The notes below the pieces were generated by a model. That model did not search any database, was not told where the DNA came from, and saw only the letters and a list, made by a program, of their open reading frames with translations. Made by a program: the position numbers and the translations under genes. From Saprolegnia diclina VS20 (taxonomy: Eukaryota; Oomycota; Saprolegniomycetes; Saprolegniales; Saprolegniaceae): DNA of 64,000 nucleotides. This document shows positions 1 through 8,891 of this stretch, one piece after another; the stretch's first letter is position 1, and every line of letters starts with the position of its first letter. The DNA is taken from contig NW_008246090.1 in NCBI RefSeq assembly GCF_000281045.1, positions 266,392 through 330,391 on the forward strand, given 5' to 3'.

Positions 1-1053
1 TATGCAAAGCGGCCAGAGGCCCATGAACGTCGTCACGGCACATGAGTCATGCCAATTCTAGCTCGAATGGGTGCGCACGACAAAGACGACAGAGCGTACG
101 TCATCGACGACGCACCACGTGACGAAATCTAGTCAACAAGTAGCGTCGACCTGCGAGCGTACGCGATTACTAGTGACAGGAGGAGGCGAAAGCCCAGTGC
201 TTCTCCGACCCCATGGCTTATCGACGTTGCAATCTTCGAGATGCCATGCACATATACACCTTTATCCTCTGCCGTGGGTCTCGACAGGACCTTCTAGAAG
301 CGAAGGACTGCCCACATACATCGGTCTACAATTTTTTGCATAGACTTGCGCCGTCCTTTATGCACCACCAGTTACGTCCGTGTAACCACCGTCGCAAGCA
401 TGGCCGCGTCCGAAGAGTAGCTTGTTGCTTGTTGCGTCGTCCGAATCTGAAGACTGCCACGGAGGTCCGTGGAGCTTCGGGGCATATCTCGCGGTTGGCT
501 GGACTCGATAGCCTCCGCGACGTCACTGGCGCGCGCCGTGTCGTGTGCCAATCCTCGTTCGAAAGTTGCTCTTGCGCAACTGCAAACAAGTTGGTCACAA
601 CTGGGCAGCTACTCGACCACGCGCTCGCCCGAGCATGGGTCGTGGCTGCTGTCGCGTGCATGGGCTATCGGTAGTAGATGATCGCCCGCATGCCAGGATG
701 CCCTACATGCCCCTGCCCTCGTTGGCCAAAGCTGGGATCCGTCGGCGGCCGCGCGGGGTGTCGCACCGGCGTTACCGAATGGCGTACTTGGCGCTTGCGC
801 CAATCCCGATCCTCAGCACGACGTCAAAATTATTTTATGCGTGTGCAATCTCTGTCGTTTTTGGAGCGTCGCAAACGTGTCGTTTTCTCACAAGTTTTCG
901 AGGCAAAAGAACTCGAATGGGCTGAAAAAGCGCCGAGAGTCAGTGCGCGCAGCTGCGTCGACGCTTTTCGGGCCGATTTCAAAAAAATACGCCACGGCCA
1001 CAAGTTCAACTGCAGCAACCAGTTTACTTTTTGCCACGTCCTTGCCAAGTGTC
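1..1053. other. Leading non-coding stretch, no gene recognised
   Basis: Short open frames occur on both strands but none shows a recognisable family, a convincing spliced structure or the codon preference of the neighbouring genes. The last 150 bp or so are probably the 5' leader of the amino-acid transporter that starts at 1054; that frame is open upstream but the N-terminus at 1054 looks natural. Confidence 0.5.
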
Positions 1054-2796
1054 ATGGCAACAACGTCGCCCACGTCCGAGCTCGTCGCGCCGCCAGAGGG
1101 CTCGCTCGAGCTCCTCAAGCGCACCAACTCGGTACGTCGGCCGCGTGGCACCACGCAGTACGGAATCTCATTCGCTTTCTCGTGTAGGAGCCGAGCGTCC
1201 TCCTCGCGTCGGCCGAAGAAACCAAGGTCATTGACATCTCCGAGCCGCTGGCGTTTCGCCGGGCGCACCTGCGCTCGAGCCAGCACACGCACCAAGTGTC
1301 GCCCGAGGTCCGTGCCAGCATTCTCCACGCGGTCGACAATGTGTACAACCCGTTCATTTCGTCCATGATGTCGCAAGACAACGACAAGTACGACAGCCTC
1401 GACGCGTCCCAGCGCATTCGCAACCTTCTCAACACGCCGGCGTCTGCGCTCGGGTGGCGCAGCTCGCAGTCGCTCGGGTACACGGAGCTCACGCCGCTTG
1501 CGCGCCCGCCGTCGAGCAAGTCGTTCGTACCTGCGAAGGAGACGACGCTCGGCCAAGCCTTCCTCGCGCTTCTCAAGGCCTTTGTCGGCACGGGTGTGCT
1601 CTTCTTGCCGCAAGGCTTCAAGGCTGGCGGTATCTTGTTTGCGCCGGCGCTGCTTTTCTTTGTGGCTGCGCTCACGCTCTTTGCGATCTACCGCCTCCTC
1701 CAGTGCCGCGCAGCGTACGGCGGCACGTACGGTCACATTGGCGAGATCGCCTACGGCATCTGGGGCCACCGCTTTGTGCAGATCTCGATCATCCTCATGC
1801 AAGCCGGCTTTTGCTGCTCGTACATTATCTTTGTGGCCCAAAACATGACCGAAGTGCTCGCGTACTTTGGCGCCAACATCTCGGTCGGCGCGCTCATCAT
1901 GCTCCAGACCGTCATTTACATTCCGCTCTCGTGGATCCGCTACATTAGGTATCTCTCCTTCCTCTTGGTCTTGGTCTCTGAGATCTGATCTAGCTACTTT
2001 TCCGTCTCCAACTTGGTGGCCGATGCGTTCATCCTGTACGGTGTCGCGTACATTCTGGGCTGCAGCTTCTCGTCGCTCGCCGAGGTCGGGCCGCAGCGCG
2101 TCGAGTACTTCAACCCGCAAGACTACTCTGTGTTTGTCGGCACGGCAGTCTTTACGTTTGAGGGCATTGGGCTCATCATCCCAACCCAAGCGTCGCTCGC
2201 CAAGGAGCACCAAAAGCACTTTTTGCCGCTGATTCTGGCGACCGTGCTGGGCCTCTTTGTGTTTTACTCGTTCTTTGCGAGTGTCAACTACATTGCGATC
2301 GGCGACTCGATCGAGCCGTTGGTCATGTCAAGCCTCCCCCGCAACGGCTGGACGATCTCGGTCCAGGCCGGGTACTCGATCGCGCAACTGCTCTCGTACC
2401 CGCTCTTCCTCTTCCCCGCCGTCAAGATCATTGAAGACATGCTCCTTCTGCCGCGCCGCGACTCGGGCCTCAAGGCGCAAAAGAACTTGATCCGCGCGCT
2501 CATTGTCACCATGACGGTCATGATCGCTTACTTTGGCCAGGACCGACTCGACCTCTTCGTGTCGATCGTCGGTGCCTTCTGCTGCGGTACGTCGACGCTT
2601 GCCTCTGCATGGTAGACTCATCTCTGTCGTAGTGCCGCTGAGCTTTATCTACCCGCCGCTCTTCTACCTCAAGCTGTTCCCGGACGTCTCGATCTTCTCC
2701 AAGATCCTCGACGTGAGCGTCGTCATCATCGGCTTCCTCACCTTCTTCTACGTCACGTGGTCCAACATTCAAAAGTGGGAGTCGGACGCACTCTAA
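1054..2796 (+). CDS. Amino acid/polyamine transporter, AAAP (SLC36/AVT-like) family
   Basis: Four exons, 1054-1131, 1188-1948, 1994-2586 and 2633-2796, join in phase to a 531-aa protein. The first ~150 residues are a soluble, Ser/Glu-rich N-terminus. Transport begins with the family signature around KAFVGTGVLFLPQGFKAGG, followed by about ten hydrophobic segments including FTFEGIGLIIPTQ, the conserved helix-6 type motif of AAAP carriers. Proteins of this family move amino acids, usually with protons, across plasma, lysosomal or vacuolar membranes; substrate and membrane cannot be told from sequence. Introns are 45-56 nt, GT-AG. A 443-aa open frame on the opposite strand is a shadow of the strong codon bias. 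The family is secure; start and exact exon edges are good but not proven. Confidence 0.9.
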
Positions 2797-3259
2797 TAAG
2801 CTCCGATAATCTTATGCACATCTTGTCAAGAATCTTCTCGTCGTTGGCACAGATCTTGCATGTACCAGTACGTTTAGCCACACAGGCGTCGCGCGACGTA
2901 GGTACGACTACTGCGACCCAACCTCTATAGACTACAGTAGCCAACGGCGGCGGAGCAGGACTTGCTCGCTGAAAACCAAACTTCAAGAATGCTCGAGTTC
3001 ACAACGTATGTGTTGAGCTTGAGATATCATTTACAAGCTGCTCGCAGTGCTGCTGCCATCATCGTCGATAGCTAGCGCCATACCAAAAGGCCTCTCTACC
3101 CTCCTCTGCCCATGCAAGCGACAGCTTGCTTCGCCCTTCACTGACGTGGCGGCCGCAAAGCGCAAACCTGCTGGCTTCTTGCACTTGAGTTTGCCTTTCT
3201 AAAACCTCTCAAACTCGATTTGCTCGCGTCGGCCACATTGCCAACGGGTTTTTGCCCCG
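2797..3259. other. Intergenic region between transporter and palmitoyltransferase
   Basis: No supported coding sequence. It should hold the 3' end of the transporter transcript and the promoter of the DHHC gene; no known motif is recognised here. Confidence 0.4.
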
Positions 3260-4365
3260 ATGCTCTTCCAGAACAAGAGGTACGGGCCGTGGGCGGGCGT
3301 CGCTTGACCGCGCTTGTAGCCGCCTCATCCGCGCCGTGAGCTGGATCCCGGTATCGCTCGTCGCGCTGCTTATCTCGCTCGAGTACTATGTCTTTGTCGA
3401 GTACCACATCCGCGCCAAGCTCGCGGCCGGTTCGGACGAGCCGCTCGGCCTCGCGCTCCAGTTTATCGTCTTCAACGTGCTCGTGGGCCTCACCGTCATC
3501 TCGTACTACCGCGTCGTCACGACAGGTCCGTCATCGGTCCTTATCTCGACGACGCCTATATGGAATCGATAGATCCGGGCTTTGTCAACGACGTCATGGC
3601 CGAGAAGCTGCGCCAGGAGGCCATCGAGTGCGGTCTTGTGATGCCCGTGTGCCGCGCCTGCAATAAGCCCAAGCCCGTGCGCGCGCACCACTGCAGCGTC
3701 TGCCGCATGTGCGTCATGAAGATGGGTACGTCCTGCTCGACGTACCGGGCAAAGACACTCAGATCCCTCGCAGACCACCATTGTCCGTGGGTCGGCAACT
3801 GCGTCGGGCTCGCCAACTACAAGTACTTTTACCTCTTTGTCATCTACGGCGCGCTCGGTTGCGGCATGATCCTCATCACCATGTTCCCGGTACGCTTCCT
3901 AGTTGCGCACGAGTGGCCGACGACGACGCATGTAGGCCTTTGAGCGCGCCATCAACCACACGACGGTGGAGATGCCGATGACAGCGCTTCTCGGCTTCGT
4001 CATGGCCGGCAGCGTGACGCTCTCGCTGCTCATCTTTACGGGCTTCCATACCTTTCTCATTCTGCGCGGCCTCACAACACTCGAGATGAACGTCTATGGC
4101 ATGCGTAGCCCGTACCGACTCCCTGTAGGTCCCATGTACTTTGTTGGCGTCGACTCATGCGGCGTCTTGATGCTAGACGTTTGTTGAGAACTGGTGGTCG
4201 GTCTTTGGCACGCACCGAGCGACGTGGTTCTTGCCCGTACCCGCCGTCGGCGCCGACGATGGGCTGACGTGGATGCAGCCGACTCGCATGCCATCGCGCA
4301 TCATGATGTCGCATGCGGTCGACGACTCGGACGACCAAGAGAGCTCGATGCTCATGCATCTCTAA
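3260..4365 (+). CDS. DHHC-type protein S-palmitoyltransferase
   Basis: Six exons (3260-3279, 3320-3525, 3573-3725, 3774-3889, 3936-4124, 4177-4365) give a 290-aa membrane protein. Two N-terminal hydrophobic segments are followed by TTDPG, a Cys-rich zinc domain (CRACNKPKPVRAHHCSVC) and the catalytic DHHCPWVGNCVG, then two more membrane segments and a TFVENWWSVFG stretch typical of this family. DHHC enzymes form an acyl-enzyme on the Cys of DHHC and pass palmitate to substrate cysteines at Golgi, ER or plasma membrane. The intron at 3726-3773 splits the Asp codon of DHHC. The 20-nt first exon is the least certain part; the start could lie elsewhere. Confidence 0.9.
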
Positions 4366-4596
4366 GCACGATGAATCGAGTCTCTGCAGCTGTTTGTCGC
4401 TGAAGTGATATCGTGTTGATGACGTGGCAGTACCTAAGGCAGGATCCATATTCCTCGCCGGCTGGTCGCTATGCGTCCGCGTCAAGAAGGAACGAAGGAG
4501 GATCATCATCATCTATCGAGACTAAATATAGGAAGAGCTTGCTACGATACGCTGCTATACAAACGGACAACGTCGTCGGGTCGTTTTCGTCGTCGC

Positions 4597-5379
4597 TTAG
4601 TTGGCATCTTCCTCCACCTTGGGCGCCAAGTAGTAGCGGATGTAGCCCATTTCGCCAATCGCATACTCAATGACAACGGGGACACCGGGCGACATGGAGA
4701 GCGTCACGGTCGCCGAGAGCGGCGTGGCCTTGGTAAACATGTTGAGGTACCGGAGCGCAAACGTGAGCTCGACAGGCTCTTCCATCTGGATGATGACGCG
4801 GTCTTCTTCCTTCTCGGACGCCGTGTTGTTCTTGAGCGTAATGTTGCCAGCGCCGAGGTCGCCCGTGACGCTAAACTTGACGCCGTCCTTGCTCACGCTG
4901 ATCGTGCACGTGTCGCCCATCGTGTGCAAGTCGCGGCAAATGCGCTGGAACTCGCTCGACGGCATGCGCACGGTGGCCACATACTCAGTGCTCGGAATGC
5001 CAAGGTGCTCGCTGTCAATGTCCATGAGCTTGAGGCCAAAGTCCGAGATGCGGTCGCCGGACGCCGCCTCAAAGATGATGTTGAGCACGTCGCCTTCGTC
5101 TTCGGCCGAGAGCGAGAGCGCGTCGTCGTTGCCCGAGCACTTGAGGATCTTGGAGAGCGACGCGGTCTGGATACCGAGCGAGATGTTGCGGTCGCAGCGG
5201 TAGTGCTCAAAGCCCTCGGCGCGGAGCAGGAGCGAGACGAGCGAGACGTGCGAGCCATCCATGCTCTGGAGCGCGAGGCCCGACTTGGTGCAGTCGATGT
5301 TGCCCTCCGAAATGAGCTCCTTCATGGCCTCGATGATCAGCTTGACGATCTTCCCTTGGCTCAAGCGGGCTTCAAACAT
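4597..5379 (-). CDS. PCNA: Proliferating cell nuclear antigen (DNA sliding clamp)
   Basis: Single exon, 260 aa, the normal PCNA length (258-261). The start at 5379 gives the canonical [10 protein letters not shown]-terminus, although the frame is open another 86 codons upstream. Hallmarks seen: [14 protein letters not shown], the [13 protein letters not shown] loop, the interdomain region after [10 protein letters not shown], and the C-terminal [21 protein letters not shown], which forms the surface that binds PIP-box partners. The homotrimeric ring tethers DNA polymerase delta, FEN1, ligase I and repair factors to DNA in the nucleus. Its 5' flank carries copies of both recurrent upstream motifs described for this window. 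Confidence 0.97.
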   Translation of the reverse strand: MFEARLSQGKIVKLIIEAMKELISEGNIDCTKSGLALQSMDGSHVSLVSLLLRAEGFEHYRCDRNISLGIQTASLSKILKCSGNDDALSLSAEDEGDVLNIIFEAASGDRISDFGLKLMDIDSEHLGIPSTEYVATVRMPSSEFQRICRDLHTMGDTCTISVSKDGVKFSVTGDLGAGNITLKNNTASEKEEDRVIIQMEEPVELTFALRYLNMFTKATPLSATVTLSMSPGVPVVIEYAIGEMGYIRYYLAPKVEEDAN

Positions 5380-5437
5380 ACTCTTGTCGGTGGTCGCTGG
5401 CAAATTGGCAAGTGGGCTCGGCCGGCGGCTCCAAATA

Positions 5438-5452
5438 CCTTGGTCTTTGTAT
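5438..5452 (-). promoter_or_regulatory. Recurrent upstream motif ATACAAAGACCAAGG
   Basis: Read on the minus strand this 15-mer lies 59 bp upstream of the PCNA start. It matches, in opposite orientation, the copy at 5511 and the copies upstream of both casein kinase 1 genes. Function is inferred only from recurrence and position. Confidence 0.45.
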
Positions 5453-5510
5453 GCATCCATTTTGGCCAATCGCATGCGTCCCCTCCAAATTCGTAGCGCG
5501 GCAATGCCAC

Positions 5511-5525
5511 ATACAAACACCAAGT
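5511..5525 (+). promoter_or_regulatory. Recurrent upstream motif ATACAAACACCAAGT
   Basis: This exact 15-mer also occurs at 51264-51278 upstream of casein kinase 1 copy B. Here it lies 132 bp upstream of the PCNA start. Confidence 0.5.
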
Positions 5526-5534
5526 GCAGGTGTC

Positions 5535-5544
5535 GTATCCGGAC
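5535..5544 (+). promoter_or_regulatory. Recurrent upstream motif GTATCCGGAC
   Basis: About 156 bp upstream of the PCNA start; a related GTCCGGATAA lies at 5580-5589. The same 10-mer recurs close to the starts of four other genes in the window. Confidence 0.45.
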
Positions 5545-5687
5545 GTTCCATAAAGAACAACGCGCGCACCGAGCGGCGGGTCCGGATAAAGGACCCTTCA
5601 ATGGCTTCCCTCCAAAACCCCGCGACCACAGAATCAAAGATCGGCCGTTTCGCCAGTAATCGAAGCGAAGACGAAGCGAAGACGAAG

Positions 5688-5846
5688 ATGGGCGAGGTTG
5701 ACATGGCCATTCTGCGCCATGGCCTCGGCGGCAGCATGGGCATGGGCGGCGGTCGCAGGATGGAGGAAGCGCGGACAGGCCTCGAGAAACGGCATGAGGA
5801 CATGGCTAGTGCTACCAGCCATGCTCTCCTTGACGCCATGAGGTAA
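5688..5846 (+). CDS. Possible small ORF, 52 aa (low confidence)
   Basis: A 52-codon frame starts [12 protein letters not shown], is Met/Gly/Arg-rich in the middle and ends at a TAA. It lies between the divergent PCNA 5' flank and the 3' end of the PX-RING gene, downstream of the GTCCGGATAA motif at 5580. No family is recognised. It may equally be chance coding in PCNA upstream DNA, because overlapping minus-strand frames are open too. Confidence 0.2.
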   Translation: MGEVDMAILRHGLGGSMGMGGGRRMEEARTGLEKRHEDMASATSHALLDAMR

Positions 5847-5884
5847 AACATCGAATCGTAAGATGACGATGCTAAAAGGAGCGA

Positions 5885-6733
5885 TTACATGGGCGCACGA
5901 CAGAGTGGGCAAGTGGACTGGCGCACGAGCCACTCAGCGACGCAGGTCTGGTGGAAGGCGTGGGCACATGCGAGCTGGACGCTCGAGACGCAGGTATCGC
6001 CGCCGTGTAGATCTTCGAGACAGATGGAGCAGCCGTCGTGGCGTGCCTCGTCGTCCATGGCATCCAAGGCATTGCTTCCGTGGGGTACCGACGCAATCGA
6101 CAAGATGCGTTGGCGCCACTTCCAGTCTTGCTCCTTCTGCAGTCGTGGGATCTCCAGCATCTCTTCGATCGTATCGAAAACGTTTTTGGCGATCTGCGCG
6201 AGAGGTATCGGCGTGCTGTTGGCAAGCGTCAGCAGAACGCAGAGCTCACGCACGCGGAACATGGCGCGCACAAAGTCAGCGAGGCCGCGCTTGCGGTCGT
6301 CGACGACGTTGGGTGTGTCCATAAAGATGTGCTTCTTTGGGAAGGGCTGGAGTGGCGCGAGAAGCGCCGCAATCGTCGCGCGGTCGCGACGCTGCTTGCG
6401 GCTGACGACGTTGACGACCTTGAGGAGACGCTGGCGAACCTTTGCGAGCGTCGAGTAGCGGTGGCGCACGACCCAGAGCACGTTGGACGCTGGCGACCAT
6501 ATTTGCATGATGTACACCGTGTAGAAGAACGCCGGTGCATCCACGAAGTGGATAGCCGTGTGGTTGATGGACACTTGGATGGCAGCGCTGGCACTGGCCG
6601 CGCCAAGGCGCTCGATCTCGGCATTCGTGTACCGAGCTTCGATGCGCGCGGTCGGCTCCGACGAGGACCATGGACGGCGTGGTAGCATCGCACCCGTCGA
6701 ATTTGAGCAAAACGCCGTATCAAAAAAGCGCAC
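5885..6733 (-). CDS. PX domain and RING-H2 finger protein (putative E3 ubiquitin ligase)
   Basis: Single exon, 282 aa. Residues ~50-165 resemble a PX domain, with the Pro-rich FPKK turn after a basic helix (RHRYSTLAKVRQRLLK) and a hydrophobic C-terminal helix; PX domains bind phosphoinositides, often PI3P on endosomes. The C-terminus (~235-280) is a RING-H2 finger: CSICLEDL, then C-x-H-x2-H-x2-C within LACAHAFHQTCVAEWL, then CPLC. This suggests a ubiquitin ligase recruited to endosomal membranes. A second Met 15 codons in is an alternative start. The combination is known from oomycete genomes; the substrate is unknown. Confidence 0.8.
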   Translation of the reverse strand: MRFFDTAFCSNSTGAMLPRRPWSSSEPTARIEARYTNAEIERLGAASASAAIQVSINHTAIHFVDAPAFFYTVYIMQIWSPASNVLWVVRHRYSTLAKVRQRLLKVVNVVSRKQRRDRATIAALLAPLQPFPKKHIFMDTPNVVDDRKRGLADFVRAMFRVRELCVLLTLANSTPIPLAQIAKNVFDTIEEMLEIPRLQKEQDWKWRQRILSIASVPHGSNALDAMDDEARHDGCSICLEDLHGGDTCVSSVQLACAHAFHQTCVAEWLVRQSTCPLCRAPM

Positions 6734-7061
6734 GCACGCGATTGGCTACTCGAACTGGCCTGGACCAGATTCGGGCCAATCAGCGAGCACTAAAAGATAG
6801 AAGGGCCAATGAGAAGGTGGCACCACCAACTCCGACGGCTTCTCAGCTCGCAGCTGCCTCTCGCGTAGACAGCGCGCCGGGTTGAAGTTGCAAGCAAGCA
6901 AACTGTGTTGCATGCCCTAGCGTGAAGTGTGGCCCAAGGCCTTTCGCTCGAACCTTGACCAGGCGGAACAGGCGCCCGATGAACGGTACACATAGTCTTT
7001 ATATATTACGAAGGCACGTATCGTCCTGGCGAGGTCCTACACGATGTGGTGACGCTGCCGC
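6734..7061. other. Intergenic region
   Basis: Between the PX-RING start and the sulfotransferase stop. No coding sequence or known motif is supported. Confidence 0.4.
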
Positions 7062-8702
7062 CTAGGCCGTCGATGGGACGTGGACTTGGTCCGAGTGGCG
7101 GGGCGATGTGATCTCGGGGCCATCGCGGCTCTGCGCTGCTTGCATCGCTGCATACTTGCCAAAGGTGCAGTCGAGCACGGCGCCCGAGAGACCGTACTCC
7201 TCAACCGTGTACTTGACCTCGCCGTACTTGCCCTACGCGACCATCGTAACAGAACATGCCTTGGACAGTCCAACCTTGGGGTTCTTCTCGAGGTACTCGC
7301 GCATCTTGTTCTCAAAGTCGTCCGAGACCTCCATGCCCCACTGGTCGTAGAGGGCCTTGACCGTGCCAATCGGGTCAGCGATCCACTCGTCGTACTGCAG
7401 GTTTGTGACGTCGAGAGCCTTGCGCGCCAGGAGCGCGTTCGTGGTTTCGGAGCACAGCTCTGTGGCAAGTCGGCCAATGAGCTTTTTGTCGAGGCCCTTC
7501 CCTTTGAGCGACGGGTGCATCTCCCGCAGTAGCTTCGTCGCGCTCGAGGCCACGACTTGCTTCATCTCGCGGTGCAGCATGACGATGCGCGCGCCTGGAA
7601 ACGTCGCGCGAAGCAGCGGCAGATGCGAGGCGTGGAAGGGCGACTTGAGCACCCAGTGCGTCGGGCCGTCGGGCTGGCCGCTCTGCAGCAGCTGGTAGTA
7701 CCGGTACAGATACAAGTACACGTTGCGCTTGTTGGTCGCGGTCAAGAGCATGCGCCGCGCCTTGTTGCTGAGCACCTACGTCCGCAACCATGAGCGCTTC
7801 TACGCAGTACGAGATAGACGGTACCGCAATGTACTTGAGCGGCGGCAACGCGTGCTCGATCAAGACGGCATCGTCCGCGATCGTTTCCGGCGTGCTAAAG
7901 TGACAGGCCGCAATGTCGGCAAAGATCTCGGGCGTCAAGCGGTAGCGAGCGTCCCACGCGTGCACACCGCGCTGGAACCAAAGGTGCTCCGTGTCCATAG
8001 CCTTGGACGGCGGCGCAATCGCGTCGTAGCCTCCTGCGTCTACTTCGTAGTTGAACGGTGCGCGGGCCGCCGGGTCGCACGCCAAGAGGTTGTGCAGCAG
8101 CGTGCTCCCGGTGCGCGGCAGCCCCGTAATCACAATCGGCGACGGCAGCGACACGTCCGCGATCTCAGGGTGCGCGACAAAGTACTTCATGAACGCCTGG
8201 CGCGCGCGGAGGGCTTCGAGGAGCTGCCGCTGCGCGGTGAAGCGGCCAAAGTTGGAGAGGAGCGGGCTCTTTTCGAGGTCAGCGATCACAGTTTCGTAGA
8301 CGGCGACGGTCGCGGCTTGGTCCCCAAAGAACGCCTCGGCTTCCTTGGGCGTGTCCTTGAGCAGATCGAGCAGCTTCCTAATCAAGTGTGAGATCATGCG
8401 CTCGAGCAACGGATGTAGTACTCTTTTGGGAGCGGAAAGATGGTCGTGCAAAAGAAGCGGCGCGCAATCCACGCATACGCGAGGAGGATGTTGATCCACC
8501 AGTGCGAAAACCAATACGACGGGATGAGCGTCGGGTCCGGCTTCTTTGGCTCGGGCAGCGGGTGGCCCATCGCAAAGCGGACGAGGTGGTACACAAACAT
8601 CATGAGGCAGACGACGTTGAGGAGCATGTAGACTTCCTGGACGCCGAGCTCCCACATGACTTGCTTGGCAAAGTCCCACGCCTGCTGTACGTACTCTTCC
8701 AT
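7062..8702 (-). CDS. PAPS-dependent sulfotransferase family protein, membrane-anchored
   Basis: Four exons on the minus strand (8422-8702, 7825-8377, 7275-7775, 7062-7232) give 501 aa. A hydrophobic N-terminal segment (residues ~20-45, EVYMLLNVVCLMMFVYHLV) predicts a membrane anchor. The 5'-phosphosulfate-binding loop is visible as VITGLPRTGSTLLHNLLA near residue 190, and WVLKSPFH followed by PGARIVMLHRE gives the 3'-phosphate-binding part. This arrangement matches the Sulfotransfer_3 type found in many protists and bacteria. It would transfer sulfate from PAPS to a carbohydrate, lipid or other acceptor, probably in the secretory pathway. The last intron (7233-7274) restores KNPKGKYGEVKYTVEEYGL, the usual C-terminal pattern. 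The acceptor is unknown. Confidence 0.85.
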
Positions 8703-8891
8703 CTCGATGGCAAATTCGACACTGGAAAGGCAACGACAAAAGATACGCGGCCGTCCAATCGGACGCCGCGGCGTTTCGGCGCGACCTGTCCGAAGCGGCG
8801 CGACGCCACAACTACCGGTTTAAACGTGGCGTATGACCACAAATAAAACGTCGAAAAATGGCGCCAACGCCGAGATTGCATTTTACGACGA

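Noticed and set aside
888..2219. 443-codon open frame on the minus strand across the amino-acid transporter
   Set aside because: It is an antisense shadow produced by the strong third-position GC bias of the real plus-strand exons; no family and no intron logic.
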